DNA from: Chelydra serpentina
Taxonomy: Eukaryota; Chordata; Testudines; Chelydridae
DNA length: 64,000 nucleotides
Direction: 5' to 3'
NCBI GenBank assembly: GCA_037349315.1
Contig: JBAIAC010000023.1
Span: 34,014,501 to 34,078,500 of the forward strand
The stretch's first letter is position 1; each line of letters opens with the position of its first letter. Below the pieces are notes generated by a model, which saw only the letters and a list, made by a program, of their open reading frames with translations, made no database searches and was not told where the DNA came from. Below, in pieces: positions 43,717 through 54,753 of the stretch. A program made the position numbers and the translations under genes.

Positions 43717-44830
43717 TAAGAACATAAGAATGGCCATACTGGGTCAGACCAAATGTCCATCCAGCCCAGTATCCTGCCTACCGACAGTGGCCAATGCTAG
43801 GTGCCCCAGAGGGAGTGAACCTAACAGGTAATGATCATGTGATCTTTCTCCTGCCATCCATCTCCACCCTCTGACAAACAGGCTAGGGGCACCATTCCTT
43901 ACCCATCCTGGCTAATAGCCATTAATGGACTTACTCTCCATGAATTTATCCAGTTCTCTTTTAAACCCTGTTATAGTCCTAGCCTTCGCAACCTCCTATG
44001 GCAAGGAGTTCCACAGGTTGACTGTGCGCTGTATGGAGAATAATTTCCTTTTATCTGTTTTAAACCTGCTGCCCATTAATTTCATTTGGTGGCCCCTAGT
44101 TCTTATATTATGGGAACAAATACATAACTTTTCATTATTCACTTTCTCCACACCACTCATGATTTTATATACCTCTGTCATATCCCCCCTTAGTCTCCTC
44201 TTTTCCAAGCTGAAAAGTCCTAGCCTCTTTAATCTCTCCTCTTATGGGACCCATTCCAAATCCCTAATCATTTTAGTTGCCCTTCTCTGAACCTTTTCTA
44301 ATGCCAGTATATCTTTTTTGAGATGAGACCACCACATCTGTATGCAGTATTCAAGATGTGGGCATACCATGGATTTATATAAGGGCAATAAGATATTCTC
44401 CGTCTTTTTCTCTATCCCTTTTTTTAAATGATTTCTAACATCCTGTTTGCTTTTTTGACTGCCGCTGCACATTGCGTGGATATCTTCAGAGAACTATCCA
44501 CGATGACTCCAAAATGTTTTTCCTGATTGGTTGTAACTAAATTAGCCCCCATCATATTGTATGTATAGTTGGGGTTATTTTTTCCAATCTGCATGACTTT
44601 ACATTTATTCACATTAAATTTCATTTGCCATTTTGTTGCCCAATCACTTAGTTTTGTGAGATCTTTTTGAAGTTCTTCACAGTCTGCTTTGGTCTTAACT
44701 ATCTTGAGCAGTTTAGTATCATCTGAAAACTTTGCCACCGCACTGTTTACCCCTTTCTCCAGATCATTTATGAATAAATTGAATAGGATTGGTCCTAGGA
44801 CTGACCCTTGGGGAATACCACTCGTATATA
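43717..44830 (-). pseudogene. CR1 LINE, 1.1-kb 3' portion, FSDD variant
   Basis: Three minus-strand frames follow each other. At 44738-44424 the reading starts AKFSDDTKLLKIVKTKADC, the catalytic box with S in place of A, then KWQMKFNVNKCKVMQIGKNN. At 44472-44242 comes the section with ENILLPLYKSMVCPHLEYCI and KVQRRATKMIRDLE. At 44208-43996 it reads MEKRRLRGDMTEVYKIMSGV and ends in VNLWNSLP. The 3' untranslated end follows (plus-strand ATGGCCATACTGGGTCAGAC at about 43731-43750), which ties the short fragments at 10255 and 12892 to this subfamily. Confidence 0.92.
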
Positions 44831-45429
44831 TTATGATATTCTTCAGTTACATGATCACATACTACTTTGGCCATCATACTGACCCCCCACATGGGTCATT
44901 AGCCCAAGAACCTTTAGCTCCTTAGCACAGACCTTTGCCACTTGAATTAACAGGGTAACTGGTAGCAGTTGTAGGCTGTTATCCTCTGTGTGGACCAGCC
45001 ATTAGAAGAGGAATAAGACACACACTTTACCAGTGGGTTTCACTGCTGTTTCTTTCAGTGTTGTTTTGTAGATACTGAATTTCAAGATTGAGTTAGTATG
45101 ACACATAATGTACTGCATAGTAAATCTTTTGGACATGAGGTCAATGTGAGTCTCTTCGTTAAAGGCAGTGACTCGGGATTAGGCCCTTTGAGGGCAACTG
45201 TCTGCCATTGGAAAGCATTGCAAAACCTGTATCAATAAACTAATATGAATGAGTGACTGATGAGGCTTGAACTTGAGGTCTTGGCCACCTTTTAAATGCA
45301 CTATATGTTTCATTCCTAATTGGGGAACTCTTCTACGCTATATAGCTCTTGGGAATAGTAAATTTACTATCAAACTTGATTATCCATTCTTTCAGATGTG
45401 CGTATACATACATACTGTAAACATACAGT
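44831..45429. other. unassigned DNA
   Basis: Diverged CR1 may extend to about 44880 on the left. The rest has no recognised feature. Confidence 0.4.
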
Positions 45430-45737
45430 CAGTCTGTCGAACTCTTTGCCAGAGGATGTTGTGAAGGCCAAGACTATAACAGGGTTCAAAAAAGAACGAG
45501 ATAAATTCATGGAGGAATAGGTCCATCAATGGCTATTAGCCAGGATGGGCAGGGATGGTGTCCCTAGCCTCTGTTTGCCAGAAGCTGGGAATGGGTGACA
45601 GGGGATGGATCACTTGATGATTACCTGTTCTATTCATTCCCTGTGAGGCACCTGGCATTTGCCACTGTTGGAAGACAAGATATTGGGCTAGATGGACTTT
45701 TGGTCTGACCCAGTATGGCCACTCTTATGTTCTTATT
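45430..45737 (+). mobile_element. CR1 LINE 3' end with last codons
   Basis: The plus strand reads through the LWNSLPEDVV-like closing codons near 45434-45460, then AACAGGGTTCAAAAAAGAAC, TCCATCAATGGCTATTAGCC, ATTGGGCTAGATGGAC, and ends TGACCCAGTATGGCCACTCT then TATGTTCTTA. The copy is well preserved. Confidence 0.92.
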
Positions 45738-48700
45738 TTCTAATGTGTTATAGTAAGAGTTTGATGTAATAGTCATTATAGGATCTGATTCACCATTGTG
45801 TTACTCCAGTTTTATACTGGCATATCTTCACTGAAACTTTTATATATACCAGGCAGCAGCTGCCAAGGCCAAGATTCTGAAATACAGAAAACCTGCCCAG
45901 TCTTTGTCAGCATTGAAAATACATTTGTTTAACTAAATGTAAAATTAATTAAACTGACCTCTTTATTTTCAAAGCACTAAACAGTGCTTTAGTTCTAGGA
46001 CTCCCATTAAAGTCAGTAGAAGCTGCATGGCTAAAATTCCACATAATTTGAAAATGTAAGGATAAGAGTCTCAAAGCCTGAAACTGCCAAGCAACGTAGA
46101 GCTCAAAGTGGTACTTTAAAAATGGGCAGTGAGTGATTAATACTTGAAGAGGTTTCAGTAAATTGGCCAACATACCTGGCTGCATTAAAGAAACCGAGGC
46201 ACAGATCCTGTTATGGTTTATGTAGCCATTCATTTTATCCAGTGCTGATGTCAAGCTGACCACTGTAAATAGAGGGGTTCTGCTGAAAAAATATTTTGTG
46301 ATGTGGAGAATAAAGATTGTATCATAATGATACTCACAAAGGGGCCAAACTGAGGTTACACAAGCAACCATAATTCTGGCATTTCCTAACTTCTGAGTGC
46401 TTGACTACACATCCCTAACCATAGACTTTCGGTATATAATATTGATATTATTTACCTTGTTTGCATACTCCATCTTATATATACCCTTGACAAAGAATTG
46501 GGGAGAGGAACAAGGAAAGAGAAAATCAGGTCATCATTTTTAAGACTGATTCCTGAAAGTTACCACTAAGTGACTTACAGTATCAAAATAAACATCTTTC
46601 ATAATGTGTACTGGTATCACTGGTGTGCAGCCACTTCTGTGGTGGTATGCAATAGCTGTTTAATGATGCACATCAACATTACACAACAGTTTAGGGAAGG
46701 AAGTAGACTAGAGAGAAAAAGAGACGCTACAGAGGAAATGTAGGTAGGCAGGATGTACTTCCCAACTTGAAATCTGGCCAGAATACCATGGTTGACACAC
46801 TCCTGCAAAACACTTCAAGTACTGACCAGGCCTAACCCTGTTTCATTTGTGAGATCTGAGGAAGTCACAACCCAAGGGAAGTATGGGGACAGACATTGCA
46901 TAGGTATTTATTAAATATATCACAGAAATAAGATTGGTTGTGGATGTAATGTTTATATCGTGAATAAGTCTTGCCCTAACATTACCGCTCTGGGGTGCTG
47001 TTATCTGAATTATGTGCCAAGCACTTTGGGAAACCTTTGCTGAGTTTGTCTGATGTCATGTTTTTTATGACTTACTCTCTGCCTTTAAGTACCGTGAAAC
47101 ATAAGGGCCAGGTGTTGTGTGCCAGTTGGTTGTTTAATTAAAAGGACTATTTTACCACCCACTAAATTAAAGCCAAAATAAAAATGCAAAAATTGGATTA
47201 TAGGGGGCACAGTTTAGTGAATATTCATCTTCAGATAAGAGAACTGTCATGTAAGATATACATATCCAGTCAAAAGCTACAGTTCAGGAAATATGTTTTA
47301 TATAAGTGACAACTTTTCCATTTGTTTCATGCAGAGAGGGAGTGAACATTTTGTTAGGAAACTGAATTTGTAGAATCACTTTATTCATGAATGTTGTATG
47401 CTTTAGAGTAGATGAAAGTACAGATTTGTCGGTCAATGCACACAGTGCCAGAATTAAGATAACTGAGTTCTCGCCAAGCATAGAAGACACCACCAAAGAA
47501 AATATATGTTGCTTGATTCTCCACTGCCATGCATCTTGTTTTGTCATTTACCCCTGTGAAAATGAATTTCTAAATGTTACCGTGCTGGTTTGACAGCATT
47601 TTACACCAACTTTGGGAAAGGTAAAATATGTATCTAAGTTGTAAAGCAGAGATGAATCAAGCCCATACTGTAGAAATGTCTATATACATGTTGGATAAAC
47701 TTATTTTTAATGATTGCTACCGTCACTGAGAGCAGAAATATGGTCCATTCTCATTAAAGAAAGAGAAATTCATTACAATGTTATTGTTTGAAAGACCTAA
47801 ACTTTAGAAAGTCAGGATCTTCAGTGTTAAGTTTCCACAAACATCTGTTATTAAGCCCCAGAATTTGCCACCTTTTGAACTCTAGGGTCTGTGAACTGTA
47901 ATTTTGGGGTGCATAAGTTATCTCTTCTAGAGAAAAATATATCATTCTCTATTCCGTCTTGAGAATGACTCTAAAAACCTACAGGAATATTAAAATTGTC
48001 TGTTAAATTCTATAAAACTTTTGCATAAGGATCAGCAAAATATTGTCACTGAAAATTTGAGGCAGCTTTTCATATTGAGTTTTTGAACTTGGTTGGTTGG
48101 AGTTTATCATGTGGTACAAGGCACATCATATATTTATTCTCTTTCTAGTTAAAAAATGCTACAGTATATAAACGCAGACCTCATTATGTTGTTAATCAGT
48201 AAATATCTGTTCCCCGTTTTATTGTCTGTGCTACCTCCCCATTACTGGTTTCAGAGGTTCACAAATCTAAAAGGCTAAAAGAGGTGAACTGTGCATTTCT
48301 CTTTATTCACCAGCTCTCTCATGAGTTAAAAATAAGTAACTTTTAAGTGTCAAATGATGTTCTACACTGTGGAGAGCAAATATAAAGCCAGGCACATCTT
48401 TCTTCCATTAGAGGCTGAGTTATCTTACAAAGATTAACCAAACCATTGTATCACATTGATTCTCTTATGAAAAGAGCTGGGATTTCCCTGCATGTGCTAC
48501 CTTGCCAGAAGTGGGATATGATTCCATACTGCAGTGTTAGAGAGGCCTTTGTAAACTGAAGCGATCCTTGAAGTCGGCAGAAGGGGTCAGGGACAGAAAG
48601 CTTACCCCAGTGAATATCATTGTAATTTAGCAGATTTTCTTTTGTTTGTAGAATTGATAACTTTTTCAGAATGCTGCTTGAAGCCTGATGGTAATTACTG

Positions 48701-49004
48701 ATGAGAAAAAATGTCATTTTGAGGGTGCTGCTGAGCTAGGTATATTAACACTCAATTTGTCTCATCAGTTGGCACAGGACTTGCTTTGTACAGTACGTTT
48801 AAAAAGTGTCCAAACTAGAATTTCAAAGATGAATGCATGGTATCTGAGACTCAGAGCACAATATTTCACCAGCCACTTCACTGCTTAAGAGGCCATGTCA
48901 GACTCTGGAGTTGAGAGAAGGACTAGACTCCCCAACACCAATGCTGTGTCACCAGGAGAGGACAATCTGATGCCTGTGCCAGGGGAAAAAGACTTCTGAG
49001 CCTG
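45738..49004. other. repeat-poor unassigned DNA
   Basis: More than 3 kb with no repeat family or coding signature that I recognise. The longest frame (140 codons, minus, 46371-45949) has no domain signature. This is the longest such block in the window and a fair place to look for conserved non-coding elements. Confidence 0.5.
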
Positions 49005-49530
49005 GGGATAAAAGATGGTCCATTGGTAGGGAGATCAAGGTTCAATTCTCTGCTCCACCACAAACTTTCTGTGTGACCTTGGGCAAAGCACTTGGTTTCG
49101 CTGTGGTTCAGTTCCCCATTTGTAAAATGGGGAAAATAGCACTGCCCTACTTTGCAGGGGTGTTGTGAGGATAAATACACTGAGGGCTTGTCTTCACTAC
49201 CCGCCGGATCGGCGGGTAGCAATCGATCTATCGGGGATCGATTTTTCACATCTCATTAAGACGCGCCTAATCGATCCCCGATCGCGCTCCCCGTCGGCGC
49301 CGTAAAACCACGTCATCGACCGGCGCAAGCGGAGTCAACGGGGGAGCTGCAGTGATCGACGCGCCGCCGTCTTCATGGTCAGGTAAGCCGATTACGATAC
49401 GCCGATTTCAGCTACGTTATTCACGTAGCTGAATCTGCGTATCGTAGATCGACCCCCCTCCCCTAGTGTAGCCCTGGGCTAAAGAGTGTAAGGTGCTGAT
49501 ACGATCATGATGGGGACCAGATAAGCACCA
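49005..49530 (+). repeat. MIR-type SINE split by a MITE
   Basis: Left part 49005-49183: GGTTCAATTCTCTGCTCCAC, GACCTTGGGCAAAGCACTTG, CCCATTTGTAAAATGGGGAA and GTGTTGTGAGGATAAATACA. Right part from about 49482: AGTGTAAGGTGCTGATACGA, TCATGATGGGGACCAGATAA. The two parts join into the expected order when the MITE between them is set aside. Confidence 0.82.
49184..49480. mobile_element. Harbinger-like MITE, copy 3, nested in the MIR
   Basis: Begins GGGCTTGTCTTCACTACCCG and ends CTAGTGTAGCCCTGGGC, with TGA and TAA as flanks, so the 3-bp duplication is imperfect. The interior has a first hairpin around GGGATCGATTTTTCACATC and a second around TTTCAGCTACGTTATTCACG, in the same positions as copies 1 and 2, but the sequence of the first half differs. 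Confidence 0.75.
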
Positions 49531-49671
49531 CAGGTACACAGGGCAGGGAGACTTTGCTTAATGTCGAAAAGAAACGGACTTTAACTGAAGATTTGTCAGA
49601 GACCTAATTGCTCAAACTCAGAATTGCCTGAAGAGACATTGGACAACACACTGCAAGAGGGGGAGGTGAGA

Positions 49672-49943
49672 AACTATGCACAGGGAGGCACAGGCACCGC
49701 CCCGCCCCCGACGCCGGGCGACATTGCAGGGCCCCGACGCCGACGCAATGTCGCCCAGCGTCGGGGGCGGGTCCCCGCAACATCGCCCGGTGCTGAGGTG
49801 AGCTGGGCGTGAGCCCTGGGGCTGGTGGGGAGCTGGGCGCGGGCCCCAGGGCTGGCGGGGAGCTGCCGGTGGGTGCTGAGCACCCACCAATTTTTCCCCG
49901 TGGGTGCTCCAGCCCCGGAGCACCCACGGAGTCGGCGCCTATG
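49672..49943 (+). repeat. GC-rich repeat, TAGGCRCC family
   Basis: A very GC-rich block with CGACGC and GGGCG motifs, then GGTGCTGAGCACCCACCAAT, GGAGCACCCACGGAGTCGGC and GCCTATG at its right end. Relatives are at 29590-29818 and 31271-31546. Frames through it on both strands are composition effects. Confidence 0.6.
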
Positions 49944-49980
49944 CAGGGAGGTACAGTAACCCCATAAGAATGGGTTAGCC

Positions 49981-50301
49981 CAGGGGTCTCAAACACGCGG
50001 CCCGCGGGCCACATGCAGCCCGCGGAGTTATTTCCTGCAGCCCGCCATAGGCGCCGACTCCACTGGCAGCCAAGCTCCAAACATTACTGAGTTTTTATAT
50101 TTTATTAAAACCCCTCTTTGCATTACAGTTTTTAAAAAGTTAATACATTGATTTTTAATAGAATACTATATTACTCTTCATTTTTTTCATTTTTGACTAT
50201 GCTTTTGTATCATTGTATGAAAAGGTTTCAGTGATGCGGCCCTCGGGACAGTTTACTAGTTCTCATGTGGCCCTCATGGTGATTTGAGTTTGAGATCCCT
50301 G
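49981..50301. mobile_element. hAT non-autonomous element with 8-bp target duplication
   Basis: The ends CAGGGGTCTCAAAC and GTTTGAGATCCCTG are inverted copies with one mismatch. GGTTAGCC flanks both sides exactly (49973-49980 and 50302-50309). Subterminal GCGGCCCGCGGGCC and ATGCGGCCCTCGGGAC match wording known from hAT elements. A short foreign piece starting ATAGGCGCCGACTCC (50047-50061) interrupts the left half; it matches the end of the neighbouring GC-rich repeat in reverse. Confidence 0.9.
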
Positions 50302-50309
50302 GGTTAGCC

Positions 50310-50677
50310 TCTAACTGCCTACTGCAGCATTTCTCACACCTTGCTCTGAAGCATCTGATACTGGCCGTGGTACCAGACGAGACGCAATGTTGGTCTCATT
50401 TATTAGGCAAGTAACAAGCTATGACTTCTGCTTTACTACTAAACTGCTTGTTTTATTGTCATTTCATCCTCACAACTCACCCACTTATCCATTTTGTCTG
50501 CCAATTGCACCCTATCTACATTGCAGATTGAAGCTGTCTGGGGCAGGGATTCTTTGCTTCTTGTCTGTATAACACTTAGCACAACAAGGCCCTGATCCAT
50601 GATTGGGGTTCCTAGGCACTTCCAAAGTGAAAAGAACAACAACAATAATCTGTTAACGTTTCCTGGGCTTCTGTGTG
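50310..50677. other. unassigned DNA
   Basis: No recognised gene. GGGGCAGGGATTCTTTGCTT and the text after it resemble a common reptile repeat piece, not firmly assigned. Confidence 0.35.
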
Positions 50678-50685
50678 GGCATCCC

Positions 50686-51193
50686 CAGGGCCGGTGCAAG
50701 GACGTTTCGCGCCCTAGGCTCCCCCCTCCCCCCCCAGCTAACGCCGTCCCCCCCCCCCCCACAGCAGCCAGCTCCACACACACACACACACCCGCGACAG
50801 CTAACCCGCCCCCAGTGGCTTACCACCCTCCCGCAGCAGCGGCTCAGCCCCCCCGCTTGTGGGCCGCAGGAGCCTCCCCACCCGCCCGCTGGCCGCAGCG
50901 GGCTCAGCTCCCCACCCCCACGGACCGCGGCGGGCTGGGCACGGCTCCCCGTGGGCCACGGCAGGCTAGGCTCAGCTCCCTGCCCCCCCCCCGGTGGGCC
51001 ACGGCGGGTTTGGCTTCCCACCTCTACCCCCCGCGGCGGCCATCCCCCCTGCCCGCAGCAGCTCACCTCCGCCGGTGGCAGGGGCAGCAGCCCCTCTCGG
51101 CGGCATTTCGAATCGCCACCGGGAGTCGCCGCCCCCCAAATCCTGGCGCCCTAGGCGACTGCCTAGGATCACCTAGTGGGAGCGCCGGCCCTG
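50686..51193. mobile_element. GC-rich hAT MITE with 8-bp target duplication
   Basis: Begins CAGGGCCGGTGC and ends GCGCCGGCCCTG, flanked by exact GGCATCCC (50678-50685 and 51194-51201). The 508-base interior is the most GC-rich stretch of the window, with C8-C11 runs and GGGCCGCAGG-like units. Frames of up to 223 codons, rich in P, A and R, run through it on both strands. They have no domains and arise from composition. Same terminal family as 7397 and 24118. Confidence 0.92.
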
Positions 51194-51201
51194 GGCATCC
51201 C

Positions 51202-51461
51202 CTACTCTCATCTGAGTGTTCCTTATTCCCACATATACACCCCCTGACTTCAGTTAAATTACATGCATGAATGAGGATCATTCATGTGTGTACTGGCCTT
51301 AAACTCCACCTCATGGTAACTGTACTTACTGACTTTTTAATGGCTACTATATAAACACATTTTAAAATGATAAATAACCGAAATAAGCAGATACCATTGT
51401 GTGGTCTCTGAGGGTAAATGATGACATTTATTGTAATCCATTGTGGAGAAGATTTCTACCT
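51202..51461. other. unassigned DNA
   Basis: No recognised feature. Confidence 0.4.
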
Positions 51462-51564
51462 AGAGTCCTAATTCTGCCATCTTTACTCACCGGATTTTAC
51501 TAAACACGTAGTGTCATTTAATTTCAGTTATTCATCATGAGTAAGTGTGGCAGAATTAGGTCCT
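51462..51564. repeat. short inverted-terminal repeat element
   Basis: AGTCCTAATTCTGCCA at the left and TGGCAGAATTAGGTCCT at the right are inverted copies with a one-base difference, with further matching GTTATTCATCATGAGTAAGT in the right arm and TTACTCACCGG in the left. It belongs with the palindromic repeats at 7081 and 33473 in style. Confidence 0.65.
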
Positions 51565-51807
51565 AAGTAACTAACCGAAGTAATTTCTAATGGGACCAAA
51601 TACAGAAAGAGAGTGTAACATGGTTCTGTGCTGTTTAATTAATGTACCATCTGTTTAGGGAAATTAGCACAGATTAAATTTCAGACTAACTCACCTGAGG
51701 CTGTGAAAGTTCCACTAGAGTCTGTGGTGTTTGGTTAACAGTGTTAAAAATATATTGGCACTATTTTATGTAATGTGTGATTGTTGCCAATCCAAACCCA
51801 TTTTACA
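51565..51807. other. unassigned DNA
   Basis: No recognised feature. Confidence 0.4.
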
Positions 51808-51837
51808 GTCAAACAGAATAATAGAAATGAAGGGCTG

Positions 51838-52530
51838 TATGACGGTTTACGCCCTCGGGTCCGGGCAGCATGACCTGATGGCCAGAGTCCATAGAGCAGC
51901 TCTTGTTGCAGGGCCGCACGGCCTAATGGCCGGGGTCCAGAGGTGTGTGTGCTCACCAGGGATGTGGCGGCCCCGGTAGGGGGACCCGGGCCCACCCGAC
52001 TCCACCGGGCCCCAACCCAGAGCCCTAACAGTGGCGTAGTACCCTGCCACTGACTCAGCGGCGAGGTCCTGCTGAAACACGCTGAGTTATCCTGGGCGGG
52101 AGGTATCACTCCACCACCCTCCCTGGGTCACTTTCTACCGGTTCCAGCATTGGGGTCTCCCAGGAGTCTTCGGATTCCCCATGGACAGTTGGGCCAGTCA
52201 CCTCCTCAGGCTCCTCCAGTCGCTGGGGTTCAAGCGGACCTGAAGAGGCTCTGATTCCCAGCGTAGTCAGTGGCTCTGGCTGGCCCTCCGCAAGAGCTTC
52301 CCAGGCAGGTCCTTCCCCTGCGGCCGCCAGCCCAGAATGAGCTGGGTTTCCTCCCAGGGAGGCGGGACTTCCGCTGTCACTAATACTAGCCTAACCCTGT
52401 CTGGGCTAGTGCGGGGTAAATAGACCCCATCACAGGGCCTAACGCCATCTGGGCTAGTGCGGGGTAAGCAGACTCCATCACAGGGCCTAACCCTGTCGGG
52501 GCTAGTTCGGGGTAAGCAGACCCCGTCACA
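51838..52530. mobile_element. solo LTR inserted in a CR1, 5-bp target duplication
   Basis: The left end is TATGACGG and the right end CCGTCACA, inverted ends of the TGTGACGG type with one change. GGCTG flanks both sides exactly (51833-51837 and 52531-52535). The flanks join to give AAGGGCTGGAAGGGACC, the CR1 3' end, so the LTR landed inside that LINE. The interior is GC-rich and contains 48-base tandem repeats at its right end. There are no internal retroviral genes. By comparison with the LTR at 58027 the plus strand may be the coding direction, but this is not certain. Confidence 0.82.
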
Positions 52531-52533
52531 GGC
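52389..52533. repeat. three 48-base tandem repeats
   Basis: Units start at about 52401, 52449 and 52497 with CTGGGCTAGTGCGGGGTAAR and contain CAGACYCCATCACAGGGCC. Because 48 is a multiple of three, the minus-strand frame contains a repeated 16-residue unit with CDGVCLPRTSP; no evidence says it is translated. Confidence 0.9.
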
Positions 52534-53395
52534 TGGAAGGGACCTTGAGAGATCATCTAATCCACCCTCCTGTGCTGACACAGGACCATCCTACCTAGAC
52601 CATTGCTCAGAGTTTTTGTCTAACCAGTTCTTAAAAACCTCCAATTATGGCGATTCCGTAACTTCCTTTGGAAGCTTAATCCAATGCTTAACTATCCTAA
52701 TTGATAAAAAGTTTTACTTAATATCTGACCTAAATATTCCTTGCTGCAGATTAAGACGATTACTTCTTGTCCTGCCTTCAGTGGATATGAAGAACAATTG
52801 ATCACTATCCTCTCTATAACAGCCCTTAACATTTGTGGTCCCGCCCTCAGTCTTCTTTTCTCAGGACTAAACATTCCCGATTTTTTTTAACTTTTCCTCA
52901 TAAGTGAGGTTTTCTAAACTTTTTATCATTTTTGTAGTTCTCTGAACTCTGTTCAATTTTTCCCATTATTCCTAAAGTGTGGCACTCAGAACTAGACACT
53001 TGGCTCCAGGTGAGGCCTAACTAAGGATGAGGAGAGCAGGAAAATTACCTGCTATATCCTACATATGACACTCCTGTTCATACATGACAGAATGATATTA
53101 GCATTGCATTGTTCACTCACATTCCATTTTGTAGTTGTGCATTTAATTTTTCCTTCCTAAGTGTAGTACTTTGCACTTGACTTTATTGTATTTCTTCTTA
53201 TTGATTTCAGACCAATTCTCCAATTTGTCAAGGTCCTTGTGAATTCTCATCTTGTCCGCTAAAGTGCTTGCAACCCCTCCCAATTTAGTATCATCTGCAA
53301 ATTTTATAAGTATACTCTCCATTCCATTATCCAAGTCATTAATTAAAATGTGGAATAGTACCAGACCCAGGGCTGACCCCAGTGGGGCCTACATG
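52531..53395 (-). pseudogene. CR1 LINE fragment split by an LTR
   Basis: The minus strand at 53334-53143 reads [19 protein letters not shown] followed by DLDKLENWSEINKKKYNKVK, so the catalytic box is still intact. Toward 52536 it passes through wording for LRRLRAG-like and C-terminal segments to the 3' end GGAAGGGACCTTGAGAGATC. About 20-30 bases of the same 3' end lie left of the LTR at about 51808-51837. Numerous indels show it is older than the copy at 37491. Confidence 0.85.
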
Positions 53396-54266
53396 ATATG
53401 TCCTCCCAAAGGCACAAGATACAAGAGTTTCACTGGAATACATCTAAATCAAAGGCCAGGAGATGTGGGGAGTGGGGAGGAGAGAGGTTACTCTTTGCCA
53501 TAAGATTTCTCAGTAATCTGATTAAAAAAATTGACATTCTTGTCTTTGTCTGACAGCTTTTTGTTATAGTTGGCAATTTTATGTAAATTCAGTGTTTGTT
53601 CTGTGCTGAGAACTTGCTTCCCGTGACCTCCCTTTCTTATTCTTTTTGGTGACAGTAGAATGGTTACAATTCTGATGGGTGTTTTTTAGCTTTAAGATGT
53701 CTCGTTTAGTCTGGTTCTGAACAACGAAAGAATGTAAAAAACTTAGTCCTCCTACTCAAAGATCAGGCAATTATGTTTTTTTCCGTATGTGTTATTTCAA
53801 ATATAATTGTAGAGTAGGTTTTATATGTAGTGTTGGTTTCTAAAATACCTGAAGAATCCATGAAGCATTGACTTACAAAAAAATATATATTTTTTGTGTT
53901 ATACCTTTTGAATTTCCTCCCTGTAGTGCTTTATCTGCCTCTTTGCTCTTCTGGTGGAAAGAAGAAGGGGCAGGCTAGGCATATCATCCGATGCTTTTCC
54001 GAACCAATGATGCTCTCTGATCAGTCAGCACTGAGCGAACTGAGTTTACAAAACAGAGCAACTTCGGAACTAATATACTGGCACTGAATGCAAAATCCAC
54101 CGTTCAGCTGTATAGCACAACACTGAACACTTCCCTATGTCACTTTCATTTTATGTGTCACAGGAGCATTAAACTTTTCTGTGGACAGATCTGTCCTGAA
54201 AAAAAGAACAGTTTCAGTACTTATGTGTTAGCTCAAGTATATACTTGCCTTTGTTTTTGAAAGTCT
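53396..54266. other. unassigned DNA
   Basis: No recognised gene or repeat. Confidence 0.45.
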
Positions 54267-54315
54267 GCATCTGTCATAAATATAAAGGGAAGGGGGAGAG
54301 GGTCTGATGCAGTGC

Positions 54316-54322
54316 TATAAAA
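54316..54322 (+). promoter_or_regulatory. TATA box of the solo LTR
   Basis: TATAAAA 45 bases inside the LTR, an unusually short distance from the left edge for a U3 region, so the real core promoter may lie elsewhere. Confidence 0.4.
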
Positions 54323-54747
54323 TCCTCTTACCAGTAAAGGGTTAAGAAATGCAGGTAGCCAGACTGACACCTGACCTGGCTGGCATCTGACCAATAAGGG
54401 GACAAGATACTTTCAAATCTTGGGAGGGCGGAAGGTGTGTGTGGCTCTTTGTCTGAGACAGAGTGATCTTGGGAAACAAGAAGTACCTGCAGAAAATCAA
54501 TCTCCTCAACCAGTCATCTTCTCACCAAACCTCACTTTTCTAAAGTAAGTTTAGTCAGCATTGCGAGTAGGTTTCTGTTTGTTTTGCTTGGTGAGCTTTC
54601 CCTGTGTTAGAGGGAGGGGTTATTCCTGTTTTTTCTGTAACTTTAAGGTTTTGCCCAGAGGGGGAATCCCTCTGAGTTTGAAAATTGAGTACCCTGTAAA
54701 ATAGTTACCATCCTGATTTTACAGAGATGATTTTACCTTTTTGTTTT

Positions 54748-54753
54748 AATAAA
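54748..54753 (+). other. polyadenylation signal of the solo LTR
   Basis: AATAAA in the context TTTTGTTTTAATAAAATCC. The same context recurs on the minus strand in the LTR at 58027, which supports the orientation of both. Confidence 0.65.

Noticed and set aside
43439..43727. Frames with long CV repeats
   Set aside because: Direct translation of the GT microsatellite.
45949..46371. 140-codon minus-strand frame
   Set aside because: No motif, membrane pattern or homology recognised; length is within chance for AT-rich DNA of this size.
50599..51270. Overlapping long frames (up to 223 codons) on both strands
   Set aside because: They lie in a GC-rich hAT element bounded by an 8-bp duplication and are P/A/R-rich without domains; composition explains them.
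52267..52581. Minus-strand frame with a repeated 16-residue unit, possible repeat protein
   Set aside because: The unit is the 48-base tandem repeat inside an LTR; multiples of three keep it open by chance.
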